In this document: piece after piece, positions 1-18,879 of the stretch
How the letters are laid out: the number at the start of each line of letters is the position of its first letter
Position numbering within the stretch: position 1 is the stretch's first letter
Assembly: GCF_964340395.1 (NCBI RefSeq)
Contig: NC_135559.1
Span: 18,426,050-18,490,049 of the forward strand
Source: Glandiceps talaboti
Taxonomy: Eukaryota > Hemichordata > Enteropneusta > Spengelidae
DNA length: 64,000 bases
Reading direction: 5' to 3'
The notes under the pieces: model-generated
Database searches by the model: none
What the model saw: the letters and a program-made list of their open reading frames with translations, nothing else
What the model was told of the DNA's origin: nothing
Made by a program: the position numbers and the translations under genes

Positions 1-572
1 CACATCTCAGCACAGTACAGCACATCTCAGCACAGCACAGTACATCACAGCACAGCATATCACAGCACAGTACGTCTCAGCACAGCACAGTACATCTCAG
101 CACAGTACAGCACATCTCAGCACAGCACAACACAGCACAGTACAGTACATCACAGCACAGCACATCTCAGCACAGCACATCTCAGCACAGTACAGCACAT
201 CTCAGCACAGCACAGCACATCACAGCACAGTAAGTCTCAGCACAGCACAGTACGTCTCAGCACAGTACAGTACGTCTCAGCACAGCACAGCACATCTCAG
301 CACAGCACAGCACATCTCAGCACAGCACAGCACATCTCAGCACAGCACAGTACATCTCAGCACAGCACATCTCAGCACATCTCATGCACAGTACAGTACA
401 TCACAGCACAGCACAGTACGTCTCAGCACAGTACAGTACGTCTCAGCACAGCACATCTCAGCACAGCACATATCAGCACATCTCAGCACAGTACAGAAAA
501 ATCCCAGCATGTACAGTACATCTCAGCACAGCATAGCACAGCACATCATAGCACAGTGCATCTCAGCACAGT
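1..572. repeat. CACAG-rich minisatellite array
   Basis: Nearly the whole interval is built from 5-bp and 10-bp modules (CACAG, CATCT, TACAG, CGTCT) in irregular order, running in from the left edge and degenerating around position 570. There is no open frame of note. The array continues outside the window, so its full length is unknown. Confidence 0.95.
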
Positions 573-3032
573 ACAGTAGGAATAGAATATCATAGAATAC
601 AACATTAGTTAACCCACAACAACAGTTCAGTATCTAATAGAACCTGTATTCAAGTTGTACATATCTAGTCCTATTGGTTCAAGGTTATTTATATTTACAT
701 TCATTTATATTAGTACATTTTATCAAGGAACATTCACACTGTCATTATTCTATTGAAATTATTAAATAAAACATGGTGACTGGGCCACAGTGACTTTTTT
801 GTAGTAGGGTACGTCAGTAAGCTATGAATTATGGGTTAATTCGCTATAAAAAATTATTTGATAACATATGAATGCACTTCTGATCGAGTCAAGGATGTCG
901 TCTTATTTCTGAGAAATGAAAAAATAGGCAGAATTGATAGATTATAGTGTACCAATAGATTAATTACACATAGTTACAACGAGTAACACTGAAGTAAAGC
1001 ACTTTATGTGTTACACTCATTTATAGCATTCATATCAAGTGCAAAAGTATACTGTTTCAATTGGATTATTTACAAGCCTAGCATGAGGCTTTTCTAATGT
1101 GGTCAATAAGCAATTGAAGAAGTTTATTTTTACACTTGATATGAATGCTATAAACAATTGCGGTAAATACAGAAATCGCTTTACTTTGGTGTTATGGGTT
1201 GTATAAGGAAATACACCCAAAAGCATTCCAGTGGTTATACTGTTTAACATGGGGATACGGGGGAGTTTGAGGATTTTTTGCACTTTTTTGACTATTTGTG
1301 TATGGAGACGTTTTCCAAATGAGTTATTGTGATGATAATCAGCTTTTTGTGTCTAATAATCTTCACAAGAACGAAGACTTCTACATATAGCAACACAGTA
1401 TGAAAGACGCCCTCACATGGATGGTGTCGAAATGATTTATCATAGATCTTAGATGCAAAATTAAATTTAGAAAAGTCCCCTTGAAAGAAAAAAATCCGAG
1501 TTGAATTTTGTTTTCCTATAGACGTGACTGGTCACCAGTGTGAAGCGAATATTGTCACACTTCGAGTGATTGTTGTATTTCAGAGGTCCGTTAACAAGGC
1601 GCACAGAAAGTTGTCACAATCGAATTAATAGTGAAATACGTTCACCGATTCTTCAATGTGCTCCAATCTAAAACCTATTCTCCAGATATAGTGATTTGAA
1701 CAACATAAACACAATCACACCTTGAAATGTCTGAAACATTTACGCCACTTGGTGGCGCTGTAATTAATGTTCGACTGAACGCTTTCCTCTTCACCTACCT
1801 CTTTCTTTTACAATTTCTTTCAATTATCCATAATAACATTCACCACTACTTTCTCTTTTACATAGAGTCTTCATTTTAAAAAAACCATCGAATTAAAAAT
1901 ACTCCAATTTAGTTTCCGAGGTGTTTCCGAGGTGTCAGACAACATATTATTTGCGAGAATTATGTTGAACCACGAACATTGTCTTGCGTTGAAAAAAAAA
2001 GATTTCACGATTTCATCGAATTTTGTATCAAACAGGGACGGGGCGGGGGCGGGGGATTGTTCGATTTTATGACAAGAACCAGTGCACTTCTGAAAGGTCC
2101 GACATTGAATAGACAAAGCAAATCTATAGGGACTGAAGTAAGCAGTATACAATGACGTATTGTATTCTGAAGGCAACACAATAGATATACCAATATTCTT
2201 CATAAAGTCGTGAGGGACTAATTATTATGTATTTGGGTCATCCTCGTATATATTATTCTGCCTTTGAAGGCTGCACTGACGAAAGCAACGTAACTGACAA
2301 AGTATTTGTTGTCAGTAAATACAGATGAAGTCTTATTGAAGGTAACACGTCCACGCTGAGTATCTATCGGTGGTGACCGATGCAAACAAGCCCATATCAA
2401 CCAAGGAATTTATAGTACCACCGAGTTGAAAAAGCCCTGACAATTGTCCAGTTTTTGACTACTATAAGTACATACACCAAACTTAGGTTTTATTTTAGGT
2501 TTGGAAGTGACGTTTCCAGTGCTAGTGACAAACTTTATCAGGTGAGTTGTCGGTGGCATGTCCAATGCCATTGTTACGTTAGTCTTTCGCATGTTAAAGT
2601 TATGGCGATGTCTCCAATACCCATTACAGTAACTCCTGTTTTATTTCAACTTCGACGATTTTTGTCGACTTAAGAGAACGTAACTACCATTTTCTTAATA
2701 TTTTTAACCGGTCTTTGCTATTGATAGTATATTTCAGACGTTTATATACAATACGTTTGTATAGTAAATGAAAAACGATTTTTTAAAATGGTCAAAGCGG
2801 CCATTTTGGATAGTATCCAACTATCATTTTCATGGTTGTATATAAAGCATGCATGTATTTGTTTTCGTTTTACTCCCACTTTACCTTTGTTCTTTTATAT
2901 TTTTAATTTCACCTTGCTATCATTTCAGGCATCCCATGTGTTTTTGACATGCAATTGAATTGATCTCAATTTACACCAGTTCATAAAATTAACCCGGGAA
3001 TCATCATTGCATGTATTTTTTTTTCTTTTCAG
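573..3032. other. Gene-poor stretch upstream of gene A
   Basis: AT-rich unique sequence with no supported exon. Short open frames on the minus strand around 1871-2592 lack splice context and recognisable protein content. A small TIR element lies at 1020-1154. The right end (polypyrimidine tract then AG at 3031-3032) looks like a splice acceptor feeding the 5'UTR/coding exon of gene A, so this stretch probably holds its promoter and an untranslated first exon, which I cannot place. Confidence 0.5.
1020..1154. mobile_element. Small MITE-like inverted-repeat element
   Basis: A perfect 22-bp inverted repeat (1020-1041 and 1133-1154, beginning TTTATAGCATTC) encloses about 91 bp. There is no coding capacity. 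No target-site duplication is clear, so the superfamily is unassigned. Confidence 0.6.
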
Positions 3033-3091
3033 CCTTCAATACAGGTTTAGTACTCATCACAGATTTGAAAAACAAAACACACAAAACAACC

Positions 3092-3364
3092 ATGGCAAAA
3101 GTTAACAAATGTTGTTCTTCGTTTTGTGGGTGTCTGACATTCACTGTCGGAATGATATACTTCTTCATAATCCTTGGATTAATGGTCTACTGTTTTGCTC
3201 CATTGCCATCTACAATGACATCATCATCTGTTCTGACCTGCATGGGAGCGACCTCTTTACTCGAATTTGTGGATCTGTTTACTTTACTATACGTAAGTAT
3301 CTATTAAAATATCGAATATTGAATTAATCTGGTATACTGTAATACAAAACGACCTGTTCTAATG

Positions 3365-3423
<59 letters not shown>

Positions 3424-4707
3424 ATCAATCGATTAACAAAAGTTAACTTAATCAACCTGTTATACGTAAGTATATACAGGACACCCCTTTCTGATGACAA
3501 TTGATCGATCAATTAAAAGTCAATCATTATGTAATCGATAAGTTACATTTGGTCATGGTTGTTATATCTCACAATCCCATTTCAAAACTTAAATTGTCAC
3601 TTGCCGTTGTCAGATTTTTTTTTCGATTAGTTGGTGGATTTGTCTGGAGTATATATGATCGACATATTTCATAATTCTAACTTTCCATAGGTTCTTCTTC
3701 TGATAACTACGGGATGTCTTGGTATTGCCGCCGCCAGAACAGAATCAGAATCAGTTGTAGGTATTTGTATCCATTTATTATCACGTGATAACTTTGACTA
3801 TTTTGACATGTAAATTGTATCAAATTTATCATTGAATATTTCGTGCGTCTGTGAAGCACTTTAAACTTTCACAGTTAGTAACTCTTGCATTTTCAACTTT
3901 TTATATAATTTAATTTTCACAACTGAATGAAGAGACTGAAGAACTTGTAAGACAACAATATAGATTCCTTTACTAGATAGAAAATAAAAGTAAAGTGTCA
4001 GCAAACTATTTTTCACTCACTACACACTGACTTTATATTTATAGCACAGCTACATACTACTACATACTGATTTGAAATTTGTTGTTTGTTTGAAGCAATT
4101 TTCAATTCTGGCCAATTTAGTTGGGGGGGGGGGGTTAAAAGTATTTTGTTGTTTATCCTACATTGAACTATTGATCTTGCCCCTAATAGTTATTAGTTCT
4201 TATATGAATGAAGTTAGTAACACGAAAAGCGTTGTGAGTTCCATTTTTTCATGTACATCTATTTTCTCTACCTAGGTGGCTTCATTAATGGTATCTGCTG
4301 TGTTGACGTTTTTCATGTCAAATCTGGCAATCGTTGAGGCTTGTTTGTCGCTGTCGGCCTTAACTATGGGTAACAACACAGATGCCGCGTCAGCTCTTAC
4401 CGAGGCTTATGGTAACTCGTTATCGACACTTGACCTGGCTAGCATGACGGTGAGATCAAAGTCTGTGTATGATATAAACAATAAAAATAATAACATTGGA
4501 CCAAAACGTTGTCGTCATGTCTGTCTTACGTGTTGCTGTTATTACTGAAAGACTGAACAAATAAATTATAGTTACTGTAAATCAAAATAGATACACGAAT
4601 CAGGAATTATTAAATCACCAGATAAGTTTCTAAAATGTACTGGTGATGTGTGTCCTTTTCAACTTCAACTTTTGAAAAGCAAAGAAGCACGAGTCAGAAA
4701 GAAAATG

Positions 4708-4748
<41 letters not shown>

Positions 4749-4761
4749 TTGTTTTTGTTGT

Positions 4762-4794
<33 letters not shown>

Positions 4795-4837
4795 CGACGA
4801 TGATGGTGGTGGTGGTGGTGGTGGTGGTGATTGTGAT

Positions 4838-4873
<36 letters not shown>

Positions 4874-5759
4874 AGTGTTAGTGTTAGTGTTGTTGTTTTT
4901 CTTTTTCTCCAATTTGAAGACATTAATCGATATATCCATAAGATAACAGAATCTAGTTTTATCATTCATATTTATATCTTTATTTACAGAGTCCTCTGTT
5001 AGTGATCACCATATCCTTGCTGTGTGCTGTAGCAGGAATGGTGTTTGCAGTGTTCTGTACTATTCTGGCTTGTTGTGGTGTATGCAATCACGACAGTTAT
5101 GAATTTGAAGACACCAAGGTAATTTATCTACATGGTCGATTGTAGACTTGGAGTTGTATAGTGTGATGTTCTGTTTATATCGTGATGAAATGGCAGGTAC
5201 TATGTGATGAGGTGTGGTCTGGTGTGGTGGTTTGGTGTAGAGTGATGTGATGTTATGTGATGTGATGTGATGTGGTCTGGTCTGGTCTGGTCTGGTCTGG
5301 TCTGGTCTGGTGTGGTGTGGTCTGGTGTGGTGGCTTGGTGTAGAGTGATGTGATGTGATGTGGTGTGGTGTGGTCTGGTCTGGTCTGGTGTGGTGGTTTG
5401 GTGTAGTATAGTGTGATGTGCTGTGGTGTGGTGTGGTGTGGTGTGGTGTGGTGTGGTGTGATCACATCAATTTCTGTAGGGATGTGTATATAAAAATGTA
5501 GTATAATATATTATATTAGTAGTATACAAATCCGTATACATATATACATGTCTATAGATAGTTACCTACGAGTTGAAAATCATATATTCATTTTGTTTAT
5601 GTATGTTAATATTTATTTATTTATTTATTCATTTCTTTGTTTGGTTGGTTTTTGTTTGTTTGTCTGTTTTTTGTTTTTTTGTTTTTGTTCTCGTGACTTT
5701 ACACATATTTATTTTGTTTTTCACAATTGCAGACGGCGCCACAAGGATACACATACTAA
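3092..5759 (+). CDS. Four-pass membrane protein A (tandem paralogue 1), 198 aa
   Basis: Five coding exons, all phase 0 with GT..AG borders: 3092-3292, 3691-3756, 4276-4449, 4990-5118, 5733-5759 (stop 5757-5759). The ATG is in good Kozak context (ACCATGG) after a splice acceptor at 3031-3032. Four hydrophobic segments are at about residues 14-36, 64-82, 92-113 and 150-175. Cysteines crowd just before TM1 (C7, C8, C12, C14) and after TM4 (CCGVC), as in palmitoylated juxtamembrane sites. TM2 carries TTGCLG, TM3 ends with an acidic residue (IVEAC), and the loop between TM3 and TM4 is about 36 residues with an NNT glycosylation sequon. The tail ends GYTY. Topology and motifs resemble tetraspanins, but the second loop is too short and lacks CCG; claudin W-C-C motifs are absent. 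Function unknown. Intron 3 has a trinucleotide tract and intron 4 a TGGTC array. AATAAA at 5914-5919. Confidence 0.85.
3363..3428. repeat. (CAAT)n tetranucleotide microsatellite, gene A intron 1
   Basis: About 15 tandem AATC/CAAT units starting 70 bp downstream of the exon 1 donor, then degenerate copies. Confidence 0.95.
4709..4888. repeat. Compound trinucleotide tract, gene A intron 3
   Basis: Successive blocks of TTG, ATG, GTG and again TTG units, about 100 bp upstream of the exon 4 acceptor. It makes spurious poly-amino-acid frames on both strands that are not genes. Confidence 0.95.
5215..5462. repeat. TGGTC/TGATG minisatellite, gene A intron 4
   Basis: Tandem 5-bp modules (TGGTG, TGGTC, TGATG) grouped in at least three higher-order copies of about 75-120 bp, each containing GGTTTGGTGTAG or GGCTTGGTGTAG. 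Confidence 0.9.
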
Positions 5760-8270
5760 ACTACATGCCATCGTATGAGAGAAAGATGACATTTCACAGT
5801 GATATTTAAGAGTCTCTGCTATGAGAACTAAATTGTACTGTACTACATTTACAGAGTAAATTGGCTCAAATTATTAAAAAGACTGTAGTGTATAGCAGCA
5901 TATGAAATATGTAAATAAAGACCAACCTTGTAAAATTGGCATTATCATTAGAGGTCTTTGAAATAGAAAGTAAATTCGGTCAGTAGTTGTAATGGAACTA
6001 GAAATGACAAGTGTGGGTATATATTGTAATATGAAACACTCACTCTCTTTGTTTTAACAAAAAAATTAGTTTACACATACACATACATACATACATACAT
6101 ACATACATACATACATACATACATACACGCCGATGTATGCTCAGTATGTAAAGCATTATGCCTTCGACACCCGAGGGAGTTTGACTCTTGTGTGATGTGT
6201 ACTATTTGTCAGGAGTTAATCCGATAGACAGAGCTTGCCCTGCAACCAAATTGTTTTATAGTGTACTTACTTATACTAGGGTAAAATAGACAGAACATAA
6301 TACAATGGTAGTGCAAAATTGAATATACATGAAATAACTTTCTGTGTACTGTCCGGCATACATCGTTGGTGAATCCACAATTCTATGATGTCACAGCAGA
6401 CTTTAAGGTCGAGTTTTAAAAACACTATTGCAGAACAATTTCTATAGATAACTTGTAAATTTATTAATAGTATACATTTATGAATAAAGTTATCCATGTT
6501 CTTTATAAATATTTGTCGATTTGTTTGAATTTTGTATGATTAAAATTCTGGAAGAGTGTTCTTCTTCTTCTGGTGGTGAAAAAAAACTTGAGTATCTCAG
6601 CCCAAACTTTGAACAAACATTTCGAGTATTTTCCTGTTATTTATTTTCCTGATTTATTTTTAGACTAGCTCTCTTTATTCGTAAGTACAATAACTTTAGC
6701 TAGATCCTGCTTATAGCAACGAATACACCACACTGTCAACGAGACAAGAGAAGGTGGAGAGGGTCAAGCGAGGTCATGCTTGACGTCACCAGGTATTCTT
6801 ACTTCAATATACGACAAAAGATCTTATTAATGCTTGGCTCAAAGCATGAACACGTTTTTTGAATGTGTTGAAATGTGTGTAGAGAAGTTTTTAGTTCAAT
6901 TGATCTTAGAAGTATGTTGTCTCGAAATGGAAAATGATTCAACTGGCATTGTTTCCGTTTTAAAGAGTCTGCGATACGAAGACGTAAGGCGTAGGAATGT
7001 GTGAGTACTGTACTTAGCACTACAACGAAATAAAAACCGTATAAAATTTCTCAACGTTTTACATGTTAAACGCTGCCTAAATGTGTTGCATCATTTAAAG
7101 TCAATAATTTAAGAAAAGTTCTTAAAAGCAAATTTTCAAAAGACTTCAGTTAGTTATCTCATTTCGATGACAAAAGTTAGTCGCTATAGACACTTTAAAT
7201 TTCCCTTTCAAGTAAAAATAACCACACACAAAACTGTTGGGCTTTTAGTAGCAAAATAGAAGGCATTTTTAAATGACTACATTTTCAATTTCGAGAAAAA
7301 AATATACGTTGCACTGGTTGAAAAGTGACTGTGCACTGCTATTGACTGTTTGGAAAAGTATAACATAAAAAGATTTCACATCAAGGCGATCTAAGTAGCC
7401 TTCGACCGAACAATACTTACTCAAGATGACGTCAACGACAAAAGAGTGATATGCGAACTTATATGAAAGGAAAGTACTCAACTATTGTTCGCCTCACAAA
7501 GATAACATGTGTGTCTATAGGTAAACAACTCGTTGCTAGTAGGCGACGACGACTGTGACAAGGTACATAGGCGGGGGCATTATACACGCCGACCCCTTTT
7601 CAATTCGACAAAGATTTCCCATACTACCTAGCACTATAAGTCGGACATTTTGGAGACGTTCAACTGGTAAGTTTGATACACAGTAAAATTCCTTTTTAAT
7701 TAGATTTAATATATAGGCCTTGAACTTATAAGCTTGTTTATGTATATATTGGTGCAGAGGGTTGGACTGAGAATAATTAAGTTTTGGTGTGAGCGGGTAG
7801 TGTGCTGTGTCGTAATACATTATATTCAACGATAGAAGAGATGGCGTTATACTATATAGGTGCAAAGTGCTGCTTGTACGTGTATTTGCGTCCATGACAC
7901 CAACAACAATAGAGGAAGGGAAGAGTGGGGAACTCGATATTTCAGGATTTCACTCAGACCAAACCAGCTAGAATTCAGTTCCGTACACTGTGTTAAATTC
8001 CAAGACTCGGTTATCGAACGAGTATTCACACTGTACCACAACTGTGAAAGTGCACCACCAGCAATATTATATTAGTTATATCGACATATTCAGTATTTTG
8101 AATTCGTTGAATTGTCTCTTTGTGTGCCTACTGCTACGGGAATGCTCATATATGAAAATAACAACACAACACAACACAACACAACACAACACAACACAAC
8201 ACAACACAACACAGCACAGCACAGCACAGCACAGCACAGCACAGCACAACACAACACAACACAACACAAC

Positions 8271-8317
<47 letters not shown>

Positions 8318-8438
8318 ATCACAAACAGGTTACCATTCTCCTCTTTACATGTATCTGTACATACAGGGCAGCGAGTGTGAATTTGTGTAGAGAGCTTCCA
8401 AAGACCTCAAAGAAGTACTAGTTTCAACTTGATCCAAG
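5760..8438. other. Gene-free stretch between genes A and B
   Basis: Contains the 3'UTR of gene A (AATAAA at 5914-5919), a CATA microsatellite at 6079-6126, AT-rich unique DNA, and the ACAAC/ACAGC/CAA tract at 8158-8316. The last roughly 70 bp before 8439 (after ACATACAG near 8367) is probably the 5'UTR of gene B. No other exon is supportable. Confidence 0.5.
8158..8316. repeat. Compound ACAAC / ACAGC / CAA tract upstream of gene B
   Basis: Pentanucleotide ACAAC units switch to ACAGC, back to ACAAC, then to trinucleotide CAA. It ends about 120 bp before the gene B start codon. The long frames over it in every register are artefacts of the repeat. Confidence 0.95.
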
Positions 8439-11083
<2,645 letters not shown>

Positions 11084-11938
11084 GGTAAAACAAAATCTTT
11101 CTAGAATATTTCATTTCACACTTTGAGTAGGTAGGGGTAGTGCATGTGTAGGTGCCTGTGAACCAGGAGAGAATATAATGAATATTCAAAAAAAAAGACA
11201 TGTATATAGCAGTTTCAGAAGTGCGACACCAACGGCGAATCTAAGAACATTTCACTGGTGACACACATATCATATCCCATCTTAGAGAAAAGAAGATAAT
11301 TTCTGATAAAATGTGTTTAAAACATATAGTGTACAATCAGCAAGCATACAGGGGTTTTATCAGCTGGATATGGTACTTGTTAGGATAAATACGGAAAACA
11401 TAATGCACATGAAAATAATAAAAGAAATAAACCCGTTGTTTCAGGTTTCTTTAAAATGACGTAAAAGCCGTTCCTCGTAGAGTTATAAACTATGTTTTTT
11501 CCATTCAATGGTAAACACTAATTATACTTATAAGACTTGACTAACCTGGTATTGAGCCATATACTCAACATGCTTGTTCAGACCTACTGTAACATACGTG
11601 GTGTTCTTCAGCTAGCCCTAACCAGTACTAGTGCTGGTATAAGGGCGCCACCACGATAAGACGTTTACTGCAGACCGCCAGAAAATAAGCTTGGTTTTTA
11701 ATGAAAGCTAGTACAGTTCAATATTTTCCCCTTATATTTTTTTCTACCATTAAATATTATCTGTATTTTTTTTTCAGATGAACACAATCGTTCCCTCTTC
11801 TCGTTGACAAGTGGGAAAAGATGTTTATCGTATTCACGCAATGACTACAGATGGATTTTGTGGGATTGTAAATATATAGTATGAATTGGAGTAAAGAACT
11901 TTGAAGCAACGGTGAATCAAACGCTCCGTTAGTATTTT

Positions 11939-11986
11939 GGGTGGGGTGGGGTGGGATGGGGTGGGATGGGGTGGGTGGGGTGGGGT
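11939..11986 (+). repeat. TGGGG/TGGGA tract, predicted G-quadruplex former
   Basis: Nine or more runs of three or four G separated by T or TGGGAT-type spacers on the plus strand. If the exon starting at 11779 is the gene B terminal exon, this lies in its 3'UTR in sense orientation. Confidence 0.8.
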
Positions 11987-12794
11987 AAGGAAGGTTAAAG
12001 CTGACAACGTTGAGAGAACAAGTGTATCAGTTCATATTTTTCCAAAGTGTTTTTAATTTGTTTACTCTTCTTAATTTCAGTTTACGATTCATTTTTTTCT
12101 AAACTGAGATTTATATGCAGACCTACGTCTAACCAAAACGACATAATTTTATAAGTAAACAGAGGAAATATATATAAAACTATGGGGTATTTGTTTTGTA
12201 TTTAAAAATTGAATGAATACTACGACTTGCGTAAATTGTTCGACTTATTGTCAAATTTGAATTTACATGTTTCCTCGTTCGCAAAACATTTCATTTACAT
12301 TACGTTTATTAGTGTCTGTCATATTTTTTTAAAAATTAGACGCGTTATGAATATTTCAGTTGTGTATTTTTAACATGTATACGATTTTTAGTGATTAAAC
12401 AGAACATAAGTATTACATGTAAACATAAGTGGAACTAATGGACGTTTCTGTTGCTGATATTGAAAACTGAAGGACGCCCTCGTACGATGACTTTTCAACC
12501 ACCTGTTGATTCACTTGCTGACCTGGCCAACGAAGACTATTTTAATTATTATTTATTTGCCAGAGGTCGAAAGAACAACAACCAAATTTACATATCAAGT
12601 GAGGAAAATGAAATGATAAAGTGAACATATCGGCAATGAGAAATATATATATTCGAATTCTGGCTCGACCACAAAAATAGTTTGTTCAAATTGGTCGAGT
12701 TCGTGGTCCAAGGAAAACATATGATAATAATAATAATATACATATACCATAAAAAATAATAAATAACAGACCAAAACAAAAGCAAAACACGCAC

Positions 12795-12850
12795 ACAAAA
12801 CAAACAAACAAACAAACAAACAAACAAACAAACGAACAAACAAAACAAAA
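12795..12850. repeat. (AAAC)n microsatellite
   Basis: Tandem ACAA/AACA units flanked by AAAAC modules. The minus-strand frames rich in F, V and C over this segment are artefacts. Confidence 0.9.
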
Positions 12851-14184
12851 CAAAACACAAAAAGAAAACAAAGATGGAAAACCCAAGACTAAATGATAGG
12901 AAGGCTCATATAAAATGATTTTTAAAAATATGAGATACATACTTCATCTATTTTGATATTCCAGACGAATGTTTCTAGACTGTTATTTTTTTCTGTGGGG
13001 TGCGTATTTCCAATGTCCTAATTCTTTATGTACCACAATGTCTTGTCGGTCGGCAAAATGGGTACAAAAGGAGAAACCAAATACTGAAAGTGCTGAGCTG
13101 TGTCATGAGAATATGATACGCGTGTATAACTCAACGTAAACACGTGCAGTAAAGTGTTCCTTTGTTTTGTTGGACTATTGGACGCTAGCACAACACCTAT
13201 GACGTATTTTCACGCGTGCAAATGATCATTCTGGCGTTCTAAGCTGAATTACTTCTCTGAAGCTTTAGTACTGACAATATCATCCTACTTGCCCTCAATG
13301 ATCACAGCAAGGTCACTACCTGGGGGTCACGGCAACCAACAAATGATTGTGGTGGTGAGCCTAAGACACGACAAGAAAACTAAAATGACTGCTGTAGTTT
13401 TCTTTTCCTTTGATAAGCTATACTATTGTAGAAAGAATTTTATATCTTCGGAAAACCGTACAAAGCATAATGTTGTTCTTGTTTTTAGAGACATTTCTTT
13501 AATTTCTGCCTGTGAATTGTTTTCATCTTTGATTTACATCAGAGCGTGGTATGAATGTTGCTTGACACATGAGACGAGGCTAAGAGATACAATAACAACT
13601 GTGAGGGGGTAGAACAGCTCAATCTCGTGTCAAATGCTCGAGCTCCCCATTGTTACTAGTATTATAATACTGAATGATAGAATTCGTATGTGGTCATATA
13701 TTCTGACACCTTGTAGTATGAATGTCAGCTTTCTCAGAAACAGGCAGTGAGACAATGCGTGTGTTCTGTTGATCTGACATGCAATGTCTCTCGCTTTCTT
13801 GATTACCGCTAAAAAACTACATTGTGATAAATATTGCTGTGACTATTGCTAAGTTACAATATGTACACACTCCCTCTATGGTGACGCACACTCCATTTCA
13901 GCTTCCAAATATCATTTATTTTCCTGCATTAAATATTATATGACGTAGTTTTTATGAATTACAGGCGTCTGTATGACAGTTACTGGTATTAATATCTATA
14001 AACAACTCCCTATACAAGTCAATGTCAATGGTAGAACTGCATCATACACTCATCGCATCGTTTCTTTGGATCAATTTTCTCTCTATTATGGACGCTAAAA
14101 ACTCTTCCAAAATAATGACTTAAGGGAAGGGTGGGAGTGGTAAACATTTAACAATCTTTATTTATACTGGATAGTTCTTTAAGC

Positions 14185-14386
14185 ATATAAAGACTTGTCT
14201 CCCAAGAAGTCCAGTGAGGGCCATCCCTCATGGGTTTAGTGTTAATGCAGGAGGAAACTGGAGTACCCGGGGAAAACCTGCGTTGTTCGGTAGAGTCAAA
14301 CTGAACGACACTATTCTTACTTACAGCGAACCCCGACCGCAGTGGTAAGGGGCAAGTGGTTTAACCACTCGGCCACCGATGACCCC
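14185..14386 (-). mobile_element. tRNA-derived SINE
   Basis: Read on the minus strand, the head begins GGGGTCATCGGTGGCCGAG. TGGCCGAGTGG fits the pol III A box exactly, and GGGTTCG about 40 bp further fits a B box, as in class II (Leu/Ser-like) tRNAs. The body contains GGTACTCCAGTTTCCTCC and ends about 200 bp downstream with no coding potential. The cloverleaf is degenerate, so it is a SINE rather than a tRNA gene. Family name unknown. Confidence 0.75.
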
Positions 14387-15120
14387 TGAATATATGTGTG
14401 GTGGTATTAGAACCATTATGGAGGTAGAACAGTCTTGGTATGCTACCCCTTGGAACCATGAACCCTAAGAAAGGGTAACCATGACTACAACCTTATACCC
14501 CCATGTTTTATTTCAACTGGATTAGTAAATAATACTTGTACATCCATCCCTAATCACTGATTGCTACCATACTTTGTCTATCTCAAAATTTGATGGGTTT
14601 TTTGGAGGTTGAATTTATTTTGTATTTAAGACACTTGAAACACTGGTGGATGTGGCCAACAGGGATAACAACTGGGTTATACCTCCATAATCCCATGGTA
14701 TGTCTGTTTTCGAGTGGAGACAATGACACATAATTAGGCCTAACGCTAACAAATCCAGTGTTCTTTACACAATAGATGATTGAATTCACCTTACACTCAG
14801 ACCACTAAAAAGATTTTGTTAGTGGTCTAAGCCTTACAATAGACAATATACAATAACACTTCCTACTTCCATTGTCTATGTAGACAATGAACTTGAAGGG
14901 GAAGTCTGTAAGCTGTTGGATCATTTGGAGACAGTGGTGGAGCCGGACGATTATGATGCGCCGGTTATACTTCCATTACTATGGGAACAAAACGTGAAAC
15001 GCAGAATGGAAAATTGATCTTTTTTGCTACACACCGCATGCGTACTTAAAGTATTTATGGTGACGTTTCCGATGTCATCGCAACGAGGTCCAAACTGATT
15101 TTGTAGTGAAGGCGAAGGGA

Positions 15121-15127
15121 TATAAAA
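15121..15127 (+). promoter_or_regulatory. Candidate TATA box upstream of gene C
   Basis: TATAAAA, 669 bp before the gene C ATG, with a spliced 5'UTR possible through an AG acceptor near 15766. Motif only; no transcript evidence. Confidence 0.25.
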
Positions 15128-15795
15128 AGCCTGTTATATACAAGTAAAGTGTTAAATAATATGCCGTATGAACTAAATACTACTGTTACGAATCTCATTT
15201 TGGAGATTTGAACAAAAGCGATGTTTATGTGTGTTACCTAATATGTACAACTATATGTGCAATCTATGGTTTAGTTACGTTGTAACATTACACATCGACA
15301 ATGGAAGGGAGACCTCTATTGTCAATGTTTTACTTCCGACCAATCACGTCGCAGATCACATAGAATAACCAATCAGGGGAAAGATCGAATTCCAGCGTTG
15401 CCGTCACCTAAAGACATAAGATCTACAGGAAAGGTGAGAAGTGGCAGGTGTGAAAAAATCACTTTACAGGAGATAGCATCGAACTTAGTAGTAAGTTCTA
15501 ACTGTGTCGGATTGGAAATCATCAAAGGTCTTTGGACCATACACAAATTTTGAATTGCGTACAGGTACGTTCTTTAGTTGCTCACTTTCACTAATGTCAG
15601 AGTGACATTCGGAGACTATATTTTGTTACAGGAGACGACAATCGTTAAAACGTAACCCGAGATTACTGTAACAGAATCTCCAACAACACACAACTGACCA
15701 CACTACACATTTCAGATGACGACACACAACTGAGTTGTTAAAATAGTTTATTTTTCCGTCCGTAGCAAAGGATTGAATCTGACAGCAACACCGTC

Positions 15796-18579
<2,784 letters not shown>

Positions 18580-18879
18580 ACGGTGACGTTTTAAACCAGT
18601 ATCTTGCTTCAATATACGGTTTATTACCCTTTGTAGTTTCAGACTGAAACGTCATTTGTGTCACTCAACCATATCATGTTCAAAACGCATCTTGTTCACA
18701 GTACTGTAACCTTTGACCTGTACGAATTGCCTCCACGTTGGTGGAGGGTCTATGGTTTAACTCTTCCAATCCTGAAATTGAACTAAACCTTGAATCTTGG
18801 CATGCACAATCTTAGCAATCATCTATGGTGTTTACTGAGTGCACATATCGCGACCTTTTACAATGTTATAGTACTGCAC

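Larger units (their letters stand above)
11084..15795. other. Gene B 3' region and intergenic DNA before gene C
   Basis: Probably contains an untranslated terminal exon of gene B from 11779, a G-rich tract at 11939-11986, an AAAC microsatellite (12795-12850), and a tRNA-derived SINE (14185-14386). The open frame at 13289-13612 has no splice signals or domain content and is not called. Upstream of gene C there are two CCAAT-type motifs (about 15337 and 15368), a TATAAAA at 15121-15127 and an AG acceptor near 15766, so an untranslated first exon of gene C may lie between about 15150 and 15560. Confidence 0.45.

Noticed and set aside
1-572. CRISPR array or telomere/centromere repeat
   Set aside because: Units are 5-10 bp, irregular, with no spacer structure; a eukaryotic minisatellite.
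4630-4969. Long open frames of poly-T/N/L/V on both strands
   Set aside because: Pure products of a trinucleotide microsatellite in gene A intron 3.
3092-5759. Claudin identity for gene A
   Set aside because: First extracellular loop is too short and lacks the W..GLW..C..C signature.
8076-8421. Open frames rich in CCVVL or TTQHN
   Set aside because: ACAAC/ACAGC repeat artefacts; no domain or splice support.
13289-13612. 107-residue plus-strand frame
   Set aside because: No recognisable motif, no splice context, composition like non-coding DNA.
14340-14386. Possible tRNA gene on the minus strand
   Set aside because: Good A box but a degenerate cloverleaf fused to a longer non-tRNA body; a SINE head.
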